Source: Candidatus Pacearchaeota archaeon (GTDB lineage: Archaea; Nanobdellota; Nanobdellia; Pacearchaeales; GW2011-AR1). From it: 36,303 nucleotides of DNA. Shown piece by piece: positions 27,357 through 35,965 of this stretch. A program made the translations under genes and the position numbers. The DNA is taken from assembly GCA_030699205.1 (NCBI GenBank), contig JAUYJY010000013.1:1-36303 (forward strand), in the 5' to 3' direction. Position 1 is the stretch's first letter; every line of letters starts with the position of its first letter. Under the pieces are notes generated by a model that saw nothing but the letters and a program-made list of their open reading frames with translations, did no database searches and was not told where the DNA came from.

Positions 27357-27506
27357 GGTCCCGTAGCTCAGCCTGGTCAGAGCACTGGACTCTTACTACA
27401 AGCTTTTCTAGAAGAAAACCTTCTAGGAATTCAAAAGACCAATTTAGTCAGTAAGCTGATGATAGGAGAGATCCAGGTGTCGGGGGTTCAAATCCCCTCG
27501 GGGCCA
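27357..27506 (+). tRNA. tRNA-Lys(CTT) with a 75-nt intron (27396-27470)
   Basis: Acceptor GGTCCCG/CGGGGCC, D-arm GCTC/GAGC, anticodon stem CTGGA/TCCAG with loop CTCTTA|A, T-arm GGGGGTTCAAATCCCC; BHB-like CTCT/GGAG helix with 3-nt bulges TA|C and AG|A. Confidence 0.9.
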
Positions 27507-27525
27507 TTTATACTTGGGGGATTTG
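27491..27525 (+). repeat. 35-bp direct repeat, copy 1 (tRNA 3' end plus flank)
   Basis: AATCCCCTCGGGGCCATTTATACTTGGGGGATTTG. Confidence 0.93.
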
Positions 27526-27581
27526 AACACTGCACGAACCTTCGGTTCGCTGGCCTTCGCTTCAAGAGGTGAAGCTTCAGG

Positions 27582-27616
27582 AATCCCCTCGGGGCCATTT
27601 ATACTTGAGGGATTTG
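27582..27616 (+). repeat. 35-bp direct repeat, copy 2
   Basis: AATCCCCTCGGGGCCATTTATACTTGAGGGATTTG; one mismatch to copy 1. Confidence 0.93.
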
Positions 27617-27651
27617 CAAAGACTTAAAAGGTGCAATTTTATTTGTTAATT

Positions 27652-28101
27652 ATGAGTGATAAAGACCCTAAAGAGCTGAAAGCGATTAGTTTATTGAAAA
27701 GAAATCTCCGGGTGCGTTTTTCCTTGTTTGATGAGGGTCATCAGGTTGATGCACGTGCTTTTGATAATGGGGAATTGTGGGTTGGGTATTCTGCCGGAGG
27801 ATTTGATGAAGAAGGAAGACATGGGGGAACATATTTTGATTTGAATTTAAGAGAAAATGTTTGCTATTTACTCCACATTGAATTGCAGAAAAAATTTAGG
27901 GGGAGGGGTTTTGGATGGAGGTTATATCAAGCAGTGCAGGAATTTGCAAGAAGTATGGGGAGCAGAGTAGTGAGGCAGTTTCCTTCCGGAGGGTTTTTTG
28001 CTGGAGAAGAACTCAAGGAATCAAGGAGAGATTATCTCGTAAGAAGAGGATATGGGTTGGTTGGAGATAATCCTGATGGGGAAGTTGAGCTTGTTCTGTA
28101 A
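27652..28101 (+). CDS. GNAT-family N-acetyltransferase
   Basis: HIELQKKFRGRGFGWRLYQAVQEFARSMGSRVVRQF (acetyl-CoA binding motif). Confidence 0.75.
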   Translation: MSDKDPKELKAISLLKRNLRVRFSLFDEGHQVDARAFDNGELWVGYSAGGFDEEGRHGGTYFDLNLRENVCYLLHIELQKKFRGRGFGWRLYQAVQEFARSMGSRVVRQFPSGGFFAGEELKESRRDYLVRRGYGLVGDNPDGEVELVL

Positions 28102-28205
28102 TTTTTCCGAAAAGACAAAAAATCGGAAGATTTAAAAACCAATTTTTGCAATCTTTTATTATCCCACAGTCATCAATGATATTTTAGTGGTGCCAACTAT
28201 AGAAA

Positions 28206-28412
28206 ATGCACATACTCCAACCAAAACACATTAAATTGAAACCGGAAGAGGTAAAACAACTGACTTCTAAATATAATATCTCTGTGTCTCAGTTACCGAA
28301 GATAAAAATGACCGACCCTGCGATTCCCGAAGGAAGTCAGATAGGAGACATAATTAAGATTGAAAGGAATTTTGGAGATAAATTAAGGGTCTATTTTAGA
28401 GTGGTTGTATGA
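28206..28412 (+). CDS. rpoH: DNA-directed RNA polymerase subunit H (Rpo5)
   Basis: LQPKHIKLKPEEVKQLTSKYNISVSQLPKIKMTDPAIP...GDIIKIER; overlaps rpoB start. Confidence 0.93.
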   Translation: MHILQPKHIKLKPEEVKQLTSKYNISVSQLPKIKMTDPAIPEGSQIGDIIKIERNFGDKLRVYFRVVV

Positions 28413-31400
28413 AAGCAGAGAAACATCTTTTAGTTAAAAAATATCTTGAACAGCATTCCTTAGTTGAATCTAACGTAAGAAGCTTTAATGATTTTATAAA
28501 GAATAAAATGCAGCAGATTGTGAATGAAATAAATGATAATCTTTCACATGATGAAGTTGAAATTAAATTTGGAAAGATTAGAATTGGAAAACCAAACATT
28601 ACCGAAGCTGATGGGAGTGTGAGTGCGATTACGCCTGTCGAAGCTAAGTTGAGAACCCTTACATATTCTGCACCAATTCATGCAGAAATTTCAGTTAATT
28701 ATGGAGAAAATTCCGATAGCTCTGAAGTTGAAATTGGAAGAATTCCAGTTATTGTTAGAAGTGATATCTGCAACACATATGGGATGAGCAAAGAAGAATT
28801 AAGGGAGAATTATATGGATCCTCTTGATCCGGGGGGATATTTTATAATTAACGGGAATGAAAGGATAATGGTTATGACCGAAGACCTCGCACCTAATCAG
28901 CCATTTATTGAAGAAGGCAGAAGAGGTTTGACCTTGAGAGTTTTTTCTCAAAGGGGCCCTTATAGAATTCCAACAACTATTTCCGAAACAGGTGAGGGAA
29001 TTTTAGATGTAACATTTAGCAGACTCAGAAATATTCCTGCAATTGTTTTAATAAAAGCTCTTGGTCTGACAAAAGAATCAGATATTGCAAAACAAATTGG
29101 AAGAGAAGAAGACAGCATTATTGTTAATTTTTATGAATATGCAAAATTACAAACACCGAGAGATGCTTTGCTGTTTATGGCAGAAAATTCGGGAGTGCAA
29201 GGAACAGAAAAGGAAGTATTGGACAGAATAAAACAAAGAATAGATTCTTACTTTCTCCCCCATATCGGATTAGATAAAGAATCAAGAATTGAAAAAGCAG
29301 TTACACTATGTAAATTAATTAAGCAGTTTTTGAGTGCTAAGGAAAATAATAATTTGAGAACGGACAAAGACCATTATGCAAACAAAAGAGTAAAACTTTC
29401 AGGAGACCTGTTATCTGATTTGTTTAGAGTTAATATGAATATTCTTGTCAAAGATATCCAATATACCTTGCAGAAAGTTGCAAAGAGAAAAAAGTTTTAT
29501 TCTGTAAAGACCGTTGCTAAATCTACTTTATTTACACATAGAGTTGAAAGTGCTATTGCTACGGGCTCTTGGATTGGAGAGAGATCAGGAGTTACACAAA
29601 ATATGTCTAAAAATAATTATTTGGATATGTTATCTTCTTTGCAGAGAGTTTCAAGTATGCTTCCTGGAGAACAGGAGAACTTTATGGCGAGAACATTACA
29701 TCCAACCCATTATGGAAGATTTTGCCCTACTGAAACTCCTGAAGGGACGGAAGTTGGTTTGAGAAAAAATCTTGCACTTTTATCTCAAATTTCTACTGCA
29801 GTGCAGTTTGATGAGAAAAAAATAGTTAAGTTCTTCAAGGACATTGGGCTTAATGAGGAAAATGGAAGAGATGTTTTCTTTAATGGAAGATTTGTTGGAT
29901 TGTCTGAAAATCCGGAAGATTTTGCGAACAAAGTAAGAGAAGGAAGAAGGAGAGGAGAACTTCCATGGCAGTTGGGTGTGTCAAGTAATAGCCCTACAAA
30001 TTCAGTTGTTATTTCTACTGAAGTTGGGAGAGTTTTAAGGCCTTTAATTGTTGTTAATAAAGGAGTTAGCCAGATTAATGATGAACATCTTGTTCTCTTG
30101 GAACAGGATGAAATTAAATGGGAAGATTTGATTAAGAAAGGAATTATTGAATATATTGATGCATCTGAAGAAGAGGATGCACTTGTTGCACCGGAACAGG
30201 AAGATATTACCGGAGACCATACGCATTTAGAAATTGATTCAATTGGTATTTTTGGGTTGGTAACTTCTTTAGTTCCGTTTGGAAACCATGACCAGTCTGC
30301 AAGACTTAACAGGGGGAGTAAAACATTAAGGCAGAGCCTTGGAATTTATGCGGCAAATTATTTAGTCAGATTAGATACTAACTTATCTATTTTACATTAT
30401 CCACAACACCCTATTGTTAGAAGTTTTACTTATGACGCCCTTAATATTTATCCCGCAGGACAAAATCTTGTTGTTGCGGTAATTCCTTATGAAGGATATA
30501 ATATGGAGGACTCTGTTGTCTTAAATCGGGGGAGTATTGAAAGAGGACTTGCAAGAAGCACTTATTTCAAACCATATAGGACGACAGAATTAAATTATGC
30601 CGGAGGATTAAAAGACGAGATTACCATTCCGGATAAAGATGTTTCAGGTTATAGAACTGAAGAATCATATAGATTTTTAGAGGATGATGGAATTGTGTAT
30701 CCCGAAGCAGAGCTTTCTTCTAATGAAGTAGTTATTGGTAGAATAACTCCGCCCAAATTTCTTTCTGAAGCTAAAGATATTAGTATTCAGTCAAAGAAAG
30801 AAGGGAGTATTTCAATTAAACAAGGAGAAACAGGAAAGATTGACGCTGTTTTTGTTACTGCAGACAGCGAAGGAAATAAAATTGCACAGGTAAGAGTTAG
30901 AGATTTAAGAATCCCTGAACCAGGAGATAAGTTTTCTACACCTCACGGACAAAAAGGAGTTGTTGGAATGTTAGCAGACCCAAAAGATGTCCCATTCACA
31001 TCAAGAGGGGTTAAGCCGGATTTAATATTTAATCCTCACGGACTTCCAAAAAGAATGACTATGGGATATATGATAGAAGTTCTTGCTGGAAAGGTTGGAG
31101 CAATAAGGGGTAAATTTATAGATGGAACTCCGTTCTCGGGAGAAAAGGCGGAAGATTTAGAAAACCAGCTGAGAGAAATGGGTTTTGATTTTGAGGGAAA
31201 GGAAACAATGTATGATGGAGTCAGCGGGAGAAAAATGGATATGAAAATTTATATTGGAAATATGTATTATTTAAAACTTGGAAGAATGGTGAAGAATTTG
31301 ATACATGCAAGAGCATCAGGAAAGGTTGCATTGCTTACGAGACAGCCAGTAGAAGGACGTTCAAGAGGTGGTGCATTAAGACTTGGTGAAATGGAGCAAC

Positions 31401-31654
31401 AGGCATTAGTAGGGCACGGAGCTTCATTGTTATTAAAAGAAAGATATGATTCGGATAAGACTACAATTTATATCTGCAAAAAGTGCGGGGCGTTGGGAAT
31501 AAAAGATACAATAAGAAATAAAATGTATTGTCCTGTATGCAGCAGCAATGAAATTGAGCCGATTGAAGTGTCATATGCATTCAAACTTTTAGTTGAAGAA
31601 CTTTTAGGTCTTCACATATTAACTAAATTTGAATTAAAGAATAAATACGAATAA
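28409..31654 (+). CDS. rpoB: DNA-directed RNA polymerase subunit B (unsplit)
   Basis: FIINGNERIMV, LHPTHYGRFCPTETPEGTEVGLRKNLAL, YEGYNMEDSVVLN, GDKFSTPHGQKGVVG, C-terminal zinc ribbon. Confidence 0.97.
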   Translation: MKAEKHLLVKKYLEQHSLVESNVRSFNDFIKNKMQQIVNEINDNLSHDEVEIKFGKIRIGKPNITEADGSVSAITPVEAKLRTLTYSAPIHAEISVNYGENSDSSEVEIGRIPVIVRSDICNTYGMSKEELRENYMDPLDPGGYFIINGNERIMVMTEDLAPNQPFIEEGRRGLTLRVFSQRGPYRIPTTISETGEGILDVTFSRLRNIPAIVLIKALGLTKESDIAKQIGREEDSIIVNFYEYAKLQTPRDALLFMAENSGVQGTEKEVLDRIKQRIDSYFLPHIGLDKESRIEKAVTLCKLIKQFLSAKENNNLRTDKDHYANKRVKLSGDLLSDLFRVNMNILVKDIQYTLQKVAKRKKFYSVKTVAKSTLFTHRVESAIATGSWIGERSGVTQNMSKNNYLDMLSSLQRVSSMLPGEQENFMARTLHPTHYGRFCPTETPEGTEVGLRKNLALLSQISTAVQFDEKKIVKFFKDIGLNEENGRDVFFNGRFVGLSENPEDFANKVREGRRRGELPWQLGVSSNSPTNSVVISTEVGRVLRPLIVVNKGVSQINDEHLVLLEQDEIKWEDLIKKGIIEYIDASEEEDALVAPEQEDITGDHTHLEIDSIGIFGLVTSLVPFGNHDQSARLNRGSKTLRQSLGIYAANYLVRLDTNLSILHYPQHPIVRSFTYDALNIYPAGQNLVVAVIPYEGYNMEDSVVLNRGSIERGLARSTYFKPYRTTELNYAGGLKDEITIPDKDVSGYRTEESYRFLEDDGIVYPEAELSSNEVVIGRITPPKFLSEAKDISIQSKKEGSISIKQGETGKIDAVFVTADSEGNKIAQVRVRDLRIPEPGDKFSTPHGQKGVVGMLADPKDVPFTSRGVKPDLIFNPHGLPKRMTMGYMIEVLAGKVGAIRGKFIDGTPFSGEKAEDLENQLREMGFDFEGKETMYDGVSGRKMDMKIYIGNMYYLKLGRMVKNLIHARASGKVALLTRQPVEGRSRGGALRLGEMEQQALVGHGASLLLKERYDSDKTTIYICKKCGALGIKDTIRNKMYCPVCSSNEIEPIEVSYAFKLLVEELLGLHILTKFELKNKYE

Positions 31655-31655
31655 A

Positions 31656-34600
31656 ATGGAAAGAGATATAATTAAAAAACAAGTTAAAGCGATGAAGTTT
31701 AGTTTGATTAGTCCTGAACAGATTAAGAAGATTAGTTCTGCGAAGATTATCACGCCAGAGCTGTATGATATTGACGGATTCCCTGTTGATGGGGGTTTAA
31801 TGGATTTGCGTTTGGGTGCTATTGACCCCGGAGTTAGATGTAGGACGTGCGGAGGAAGATTGAAAGAGTGCCTTGGACATCCGGGAAGCATTGAACTTGC
31901 AAGACCTGCAATACATATAAAATATGTTCCGCTAATTGAATTATTTTTGAGAAGTTTTTGCCATAAATGCGGGAAGCTGACTCTTGACGAAGAAAAACAG
32001 AAAAAATATGGTCCTGCGGAAAGGGCAAAAAAGGCAAGAGATAAGAAGAAATGTCCTTTCTGCGACGAGGAAAGAGAAAAGGTGAGACTTGAGAAACCAA
32101 CCTCGTTTTATAGAGGAAGGAAGAGAATTTTCCCTAATGAAATAAGAGATTTGCTTGTGCAAATTTCAGATGAAGAAATTATGAAGATTGGAGTCAATCC
32201 TAAAACTTGCAGACCGGAGTGGGCAATTCTTGCACAATTATTAGTTCCGAGTGTTACTGTAAGACCAAGTATTACATTAGACAGCGGAGAAAGAAGCGAA
32301 GATGACCTTACACACAAGATTTCTGATATAATCAGGGCGAATCAAAGGCTTTGGGAAAACCTTAATGCCGGAGCACCAGAAGTAATTATAGAAGATTTAT
32401 GGGATTTGCTACAATATCACATTACAACTTTCTTTGACAACAATATTTCTAAAATACCTCCCGCAAGGCATAGAAGCGGACAGCCTTTAAAGACGATTAC
32501 AGAAAGAATAAAAGGAAAAGAGGGAAGGATTAGAAAAAATCTTGCAGGAAAGAGAGTTAATTTTTCTGGAAGAACAGTTATTTCTCCAGACCCTTTCCTT
32601 GAAATTGATGAAGTTGGAATCCCGTTGGAGATAGCTAAGATAATTACAGTTTCTGAAGGGGTGACAAGCCTGAATCTTGAATATGTTAAAAAATTAATAA
32701 TGAAAGGCGGGGAGCACCCAGGAGCAAATTACATTGTCAGACCTGACGGGAAGAAGAAAAGAATTACGGAAGATTTGAAAGAAGAATTGTGCAATGAAAT
32801 TCAGGCAGGATATAAAGTTGAGAGGCATTTAGTTGATGGAGATATTGTCTTGTTTAACAGGCATCCTTCACTTCATAAACAAAGTCTTATGGCCCATTAT
32901 GCAAAAGTTCTTCCATATAAAACGTTTAGATTGCATCCAAGTGCAGTATTTCCATATAATGCGGACTTTGATGGTGATGAGTGTAATATTCACTCGCCAC
33001 AGAATGAGGAGGCAAGGTCTGAATCTGTCTCCTTGTTGAATATTAAGCATAATATAATTTCTTCAAAGAATAATACAAACCTTGTGGGAAGTATTTCAGA
33101 TGCATTAACGGGAGATTACCTTATCGGAAAAAATGTTTTTGATAAACCAAATGCAGACCAAATGTTATTTTCTACGGGAATAATAAACAATTTAAAGAAA
33201 AAAGAAATTACTGGTGCAGAAATATTTGAACAAATTCTTCCTGAAAAATCAAATATTATAGTTCCAAGGGAAATTCTTGGATCAAATACGTTTGGTTCTG
33301 GAAAAGGAGAGATGGTCAAGTATATTGACAAAAACTTTGGAAGAGATATGGCGGTGAAAGTTATTAAAAGAGCATCTACTCTCGGTGTTACATATTTGAC
33401 AAGACACGGATATACTATTTCATTGAGAGACCTTGATGTTTCTCAAAAAGTTAAAGATATAACTAAGAATGTTATCGATGTTGCTGAAAAGAAAACTAAA
33501 AAAATAATTGAAGATTTTGAAAATGGAAAGTTTCAGCTTATCCCTGGAAAGAATGCTCATGAATCTATGGAACTTAATATTTCCCGGACGTTGAATGAAG
33601 TTAGAACGGAACTTGGAAAAGTCGTAAAAGATAATTTTCCAAAAGAAGGGAATGTCAGCAATATGATGACTCCCGGCGGGGGAGGAAGCATTCTTAACAT
33701 TACACAAATAGGGTGCAGTGTTGGACAACAAACTTTGTGGAATAAGCGTATTGAATTTGGATACTCTGGCAGAACATTGTCTCATTTCAGGAAGGGAGAT
33801 TTAAGTCCTGCCGCACGAGGATTTATTAAATCTTCATTTATTGATGGATTAAAACCTTCAGAATTTTTCTTTGGAGCAATAACCGGAAGAGATGGTTTAA
33901 TGGATACTGCTTTAAGAACTCCAAAGTCTGGATATTTATATAGGAGATTGGTAAGTGCATTGCAAGATCTTAAGTTAGAATATGATGAGACTGTGAGGGA
34001 TGCGTCTGAAAATATAATTCAATTTATGTATGGGGGAGATGGAAAAGATGTTTCAGGACTGCATTTAAATAAAAAGGTCCCTCCAGGAGAAGCGGTGGGA
34101 GTTATTACGGCACAAAGTTTTGGGGAAGCATCAACACAGATGGTTTTGAGAACATTCCACTCTGCAGGTGTTGCAGAAATGCAGATTACCTTAGGACTGC
34201 CAAGACTTATAGAAATATTTGATGCAAGAAAGGGACCATCAACACCTACAATGGAGATATATATTGATAAGGAAAATAATAATGAAAAAGATGCAAGAAG
34301 TATTGCTGAAAAATTGAAAGAATTTAAAGTTGAAGAAATCTCAGAAGAAATTAAAATGGACTTTAGCGGGAAAAAAATAGAAGTTAAATTAGATAATAAT
34401 TCATTGAAGACGGTTCATTCAGGAGTTCAGAAGATAGTTGACAGGCTTAATGAAAAAGGATTTGATGTTAGAACTAAAGATAATAAGATTATATTGGATA
34501 CTCCAGATTTAGGGTTTAGGGAAATGTATAAACTTAAAGAAAAATTAAGAAAGACAATTATCTCCGGAGTTAAAAATATTTCGCAAGTTATTGTTGCAAA

Positions 34601-35096
34601 TAGGGAAAAAGATTTTGTTATACTGACGGCAGGAAGCAATTTGAAAGAAGTTCTTGAGTTTAAAGGAGTAGACAGGGATAGAGTATTTACAAATAATCTT
34701 CATGAAATTGCGGATGTTCTTGGTGTTGAAGCGGCAAGACAGGCAATTGTTAATGAAATTCAAAAAGTTCTTGATGGACAGGGATTAGATATTAACGAAA
34801 GGCATCTTGATTTAATTTCAGATGCAATGACAAGTTCAGGAGTTGTTAAGGGAGTTACAAGAATGGGAATTATTTCTAACAAATCAAGTATTTTTGCAAG
34901 AGCTGCATTTGAGACTCCTGACAAGCAGTTTGTCAATGCAACAATACAGGGAAAGAAAGATATTTTGGCGTCGGTGATTGAAAATATTATGCTTAATCAA
35001 CCAGTTCCTGTTGGAACCGGTCTTCCCGGATTGCTTGTTAAAGTTACAGGTCCTTTGATTAATAAGAAGATTAAAAGGAAGTCTTCAAATAAATAA
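31656..35096 (+). CDS. rpoA: DNA-directed RNA polymerase subunit A, unsplit A'-A'' polypeptide
   Basis: VRCRTCGGRLKECLGHPG, YNADFDGDECNIH catalytic motif, and A'' sequence (GEAVGVITAQSFGEASTQMVLRTFH...GPLINKK) in one ORF. Confidence 0.97.
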   Translation: MERDIIKKQVKAMKFSLISPEQIKKISSAKIITPELYDIDGFPVDGGLMDLRLGAIDPGVRCRTCGGRLKECLGHPGSIELARPAIHIKYVPLIELFLRSFCHKCGKLTLDEEKQKKYGPAERAKKARDKKKCPFCDEEREKVRLEKPTSFYRGRKRIFPNEIRDLLVQISDEEIMKIGVNPKTCRPEWAILAQLLVPSVTVRPSITLDSGERSEDDLTHKISDIIRANQRLWENLNAGAPEVIIEDLWDLLQYHITTFFDNNISKIPPARHRSGQPLKTITERIKGKEGRIRKNLAGKRVNFSGRTVISPDPFLEIDEVGIPLEIAKIITVSEGVTSLNLEYVKKLIMKGGEHPGANYIVRPDGKKKRITEDLKEELCNEIQAGYKVERHLVDGDIVLFNRHPSLHKQSLMAHYAKVLPYKTFRLHPSAVFPYNADFDGDECNIHSPQNEEARSESVSLLNIKHNIISSKNNTNLVGSISDALTGDYLIGKNVFDKPNADQMLFSTGIINNLKKKEITGAEIFEQILPEKSNIIVPREILGSNTFGSGKGEMVKYIDKNFGRDMAVKVIKRASTLGVTYLTRHGYTISLRDLDVSQKVKDITKNVIDVAEKKTKKIIEDFENGKFQLIPGKNAHESMELNISRTLNEVRTELGKVVKDNFPKEGNVSNMMTPGGGGSILNITQIGCSVGQQTLWNKRIEFGYSGRTLSHFRKGDLSPAARGFIKSSFIDGLKPSEFFFGAITGRDGLMDTALRTPKSGYLYRRLVSALQDLKLEYDETVRDASENIIQFMYGGDGKDVSGLHLNKKVPPGEAVGVITAQSFGEASTQMVLRTFHSAGVAEMQITLGLPRLIEIFDARKGPSTPTMEIYIDKENNNEKDARSIAEKLKEFKVEEISEEIKMDFSGKKIEVKLDNNSLKTVHSGVQKIVDRLNEKGFDVRTKDNKIILDTPDLGFREMYKLKEKLRKTIISGVKNISQVIVANREKDFVILTAGSNLKEVLEFKGVDRDRVFTNNLHEIADVLGVEAARQAIVNEIQKVLDGQGLDINERHLDLISDAMTSSGVVKGVTRMGIISNKSSIFARAAFETPDKQFVNATIQGKKDILASVIENIMLNQPVPVGTGLPGLLVKVTGPLINKKIKRKSSNK

Positions 35097-35147
35097 AGCG
35101 AAGGATTTATATAGTAAATTGCAAAATTAGTTTTAAGTTCTACAAAT

Positions 35148-35567
35148 ATGGCAACGATAAATATGCAGACAATGAGGTATATTAATCTTTTAGATGATGT
35201 TGCGAGAGTTAAGGCGAGAAAGTGTTTTGTTTATAATAATGTCATCTACTTTGCTGTCCATCCAAGATTTCTTTCTAAGGCAATTGGCCAGGGAGGGAGA
35301 AATTTGAGAATAATCGGAGAGAGGTTGGGAAGAAGAGTTAGGATAATAAGGGATGTTTCTGCAAATCCTCGTGCGATTGAAAGCTTTATTGGTTCTATTG
35401 TTTCGCCTGTTGAATTTGTTTCTTTAGAGATTAAAGATGGTATTTTTATTTTAACTGCCGGCTCGAGGACAAGAGCTGCGAGCTTAATTGGAAGAAATAA
35501 AGTCAGGCTTGAAGAATTGAATAAAATCATAGAAGATTATTTTGGAAGAGGTCTGAGGATTATTTGA
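35148..35567 (+). CDS. nusA: NusA-like KH-domain transcription factor
   Basis: AIGQGGRNLRIIGERLGRRVRII and SLIGRNKVRLEELNKII; position after rpoA. Confidence 0.9.
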   Translation: MATINMQTMRYINLLDDVARVKARKCFVYNNVIYFAVHPRFLSKAIGQGGRNLRIIGERLGRRVRIIRDVSANPRAIESFIGSIVSPVEFVSLEIKDGIFILTAGSRTRAASLIGRNKVRLEELNKIIEDYFGRGLRII

Positions 35568-35624
35568 TTCTTTTTGAGAGTGTGTGGATTGTCAGGTATT
35601 TATTATTCCTGAGAAAATTCAAAG

Positions 35625-35901
35625 TATAGCAGAAGACAAAATATATAGCAGAAGACAAAATATTTTGAACAGTTTTTTGTTCTTCCGCTAATAGTCTAAG
35701 ACAAATACAGTTCAATTATAAATGTCTTAGACTATAGATAATTCTAATAATTGGAACACTATTTGTCCAGAATTCTCTATCTGTACAATTCTGAAAACAA
35801 TTGTGCTAATCAACAGAATTGTCCATATTTTGAACAGTTTTTTGTTCTTCCGCTAATAGTCTAAGACAAATACAGTTCAATTATAAATGTCTTAGACTAT
35901 A
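35625..35901 (+). repeat. Composite dispersed element, modules A-A-C-B-C (277 bp)
   Basis: Left-end unit TATAGCAGAAGACAAAATA duplicated at 35625 and 35644; C ends 35736; B begins TATAGATAATTC at 35733; second C ends 35901. Confidence 0.95.
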
Positions 35902-35965
35902 GATTGTTTAAGGCAAAAAATCAATATGAAGAAAGCTTTAAAAACCAGTTTTTTCTAACGCTACT

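Noticed and set aside
27345-27572. ORF 75 aa (+)
   Set aside because: Overlaps the intron-containing tRNA-Lys and its duplicated 3' end; no protein-like features.
32833-33039. Antisense and alternate-frame ORFs inside rpoA/rpoB/nrdJ/DEAD helicase
   Set aside because: Shadow ORFs of highly conserved long genes; low-complexity translations with no domain signal.
1-35901. Repeats as intrinsic terminators
   Set aside because: They are not consistently downstream of genes on the + strand, have the same orientation next to minus-strand genes, and no consistent U-tract follows the second hairpin.
1-35901. Integron attC array
   Set aside because: No recognisable attC core sites (RYYYAAC/GTTRRRY) and no integrase in the window; flanked genes are largely core genes in both orientations.
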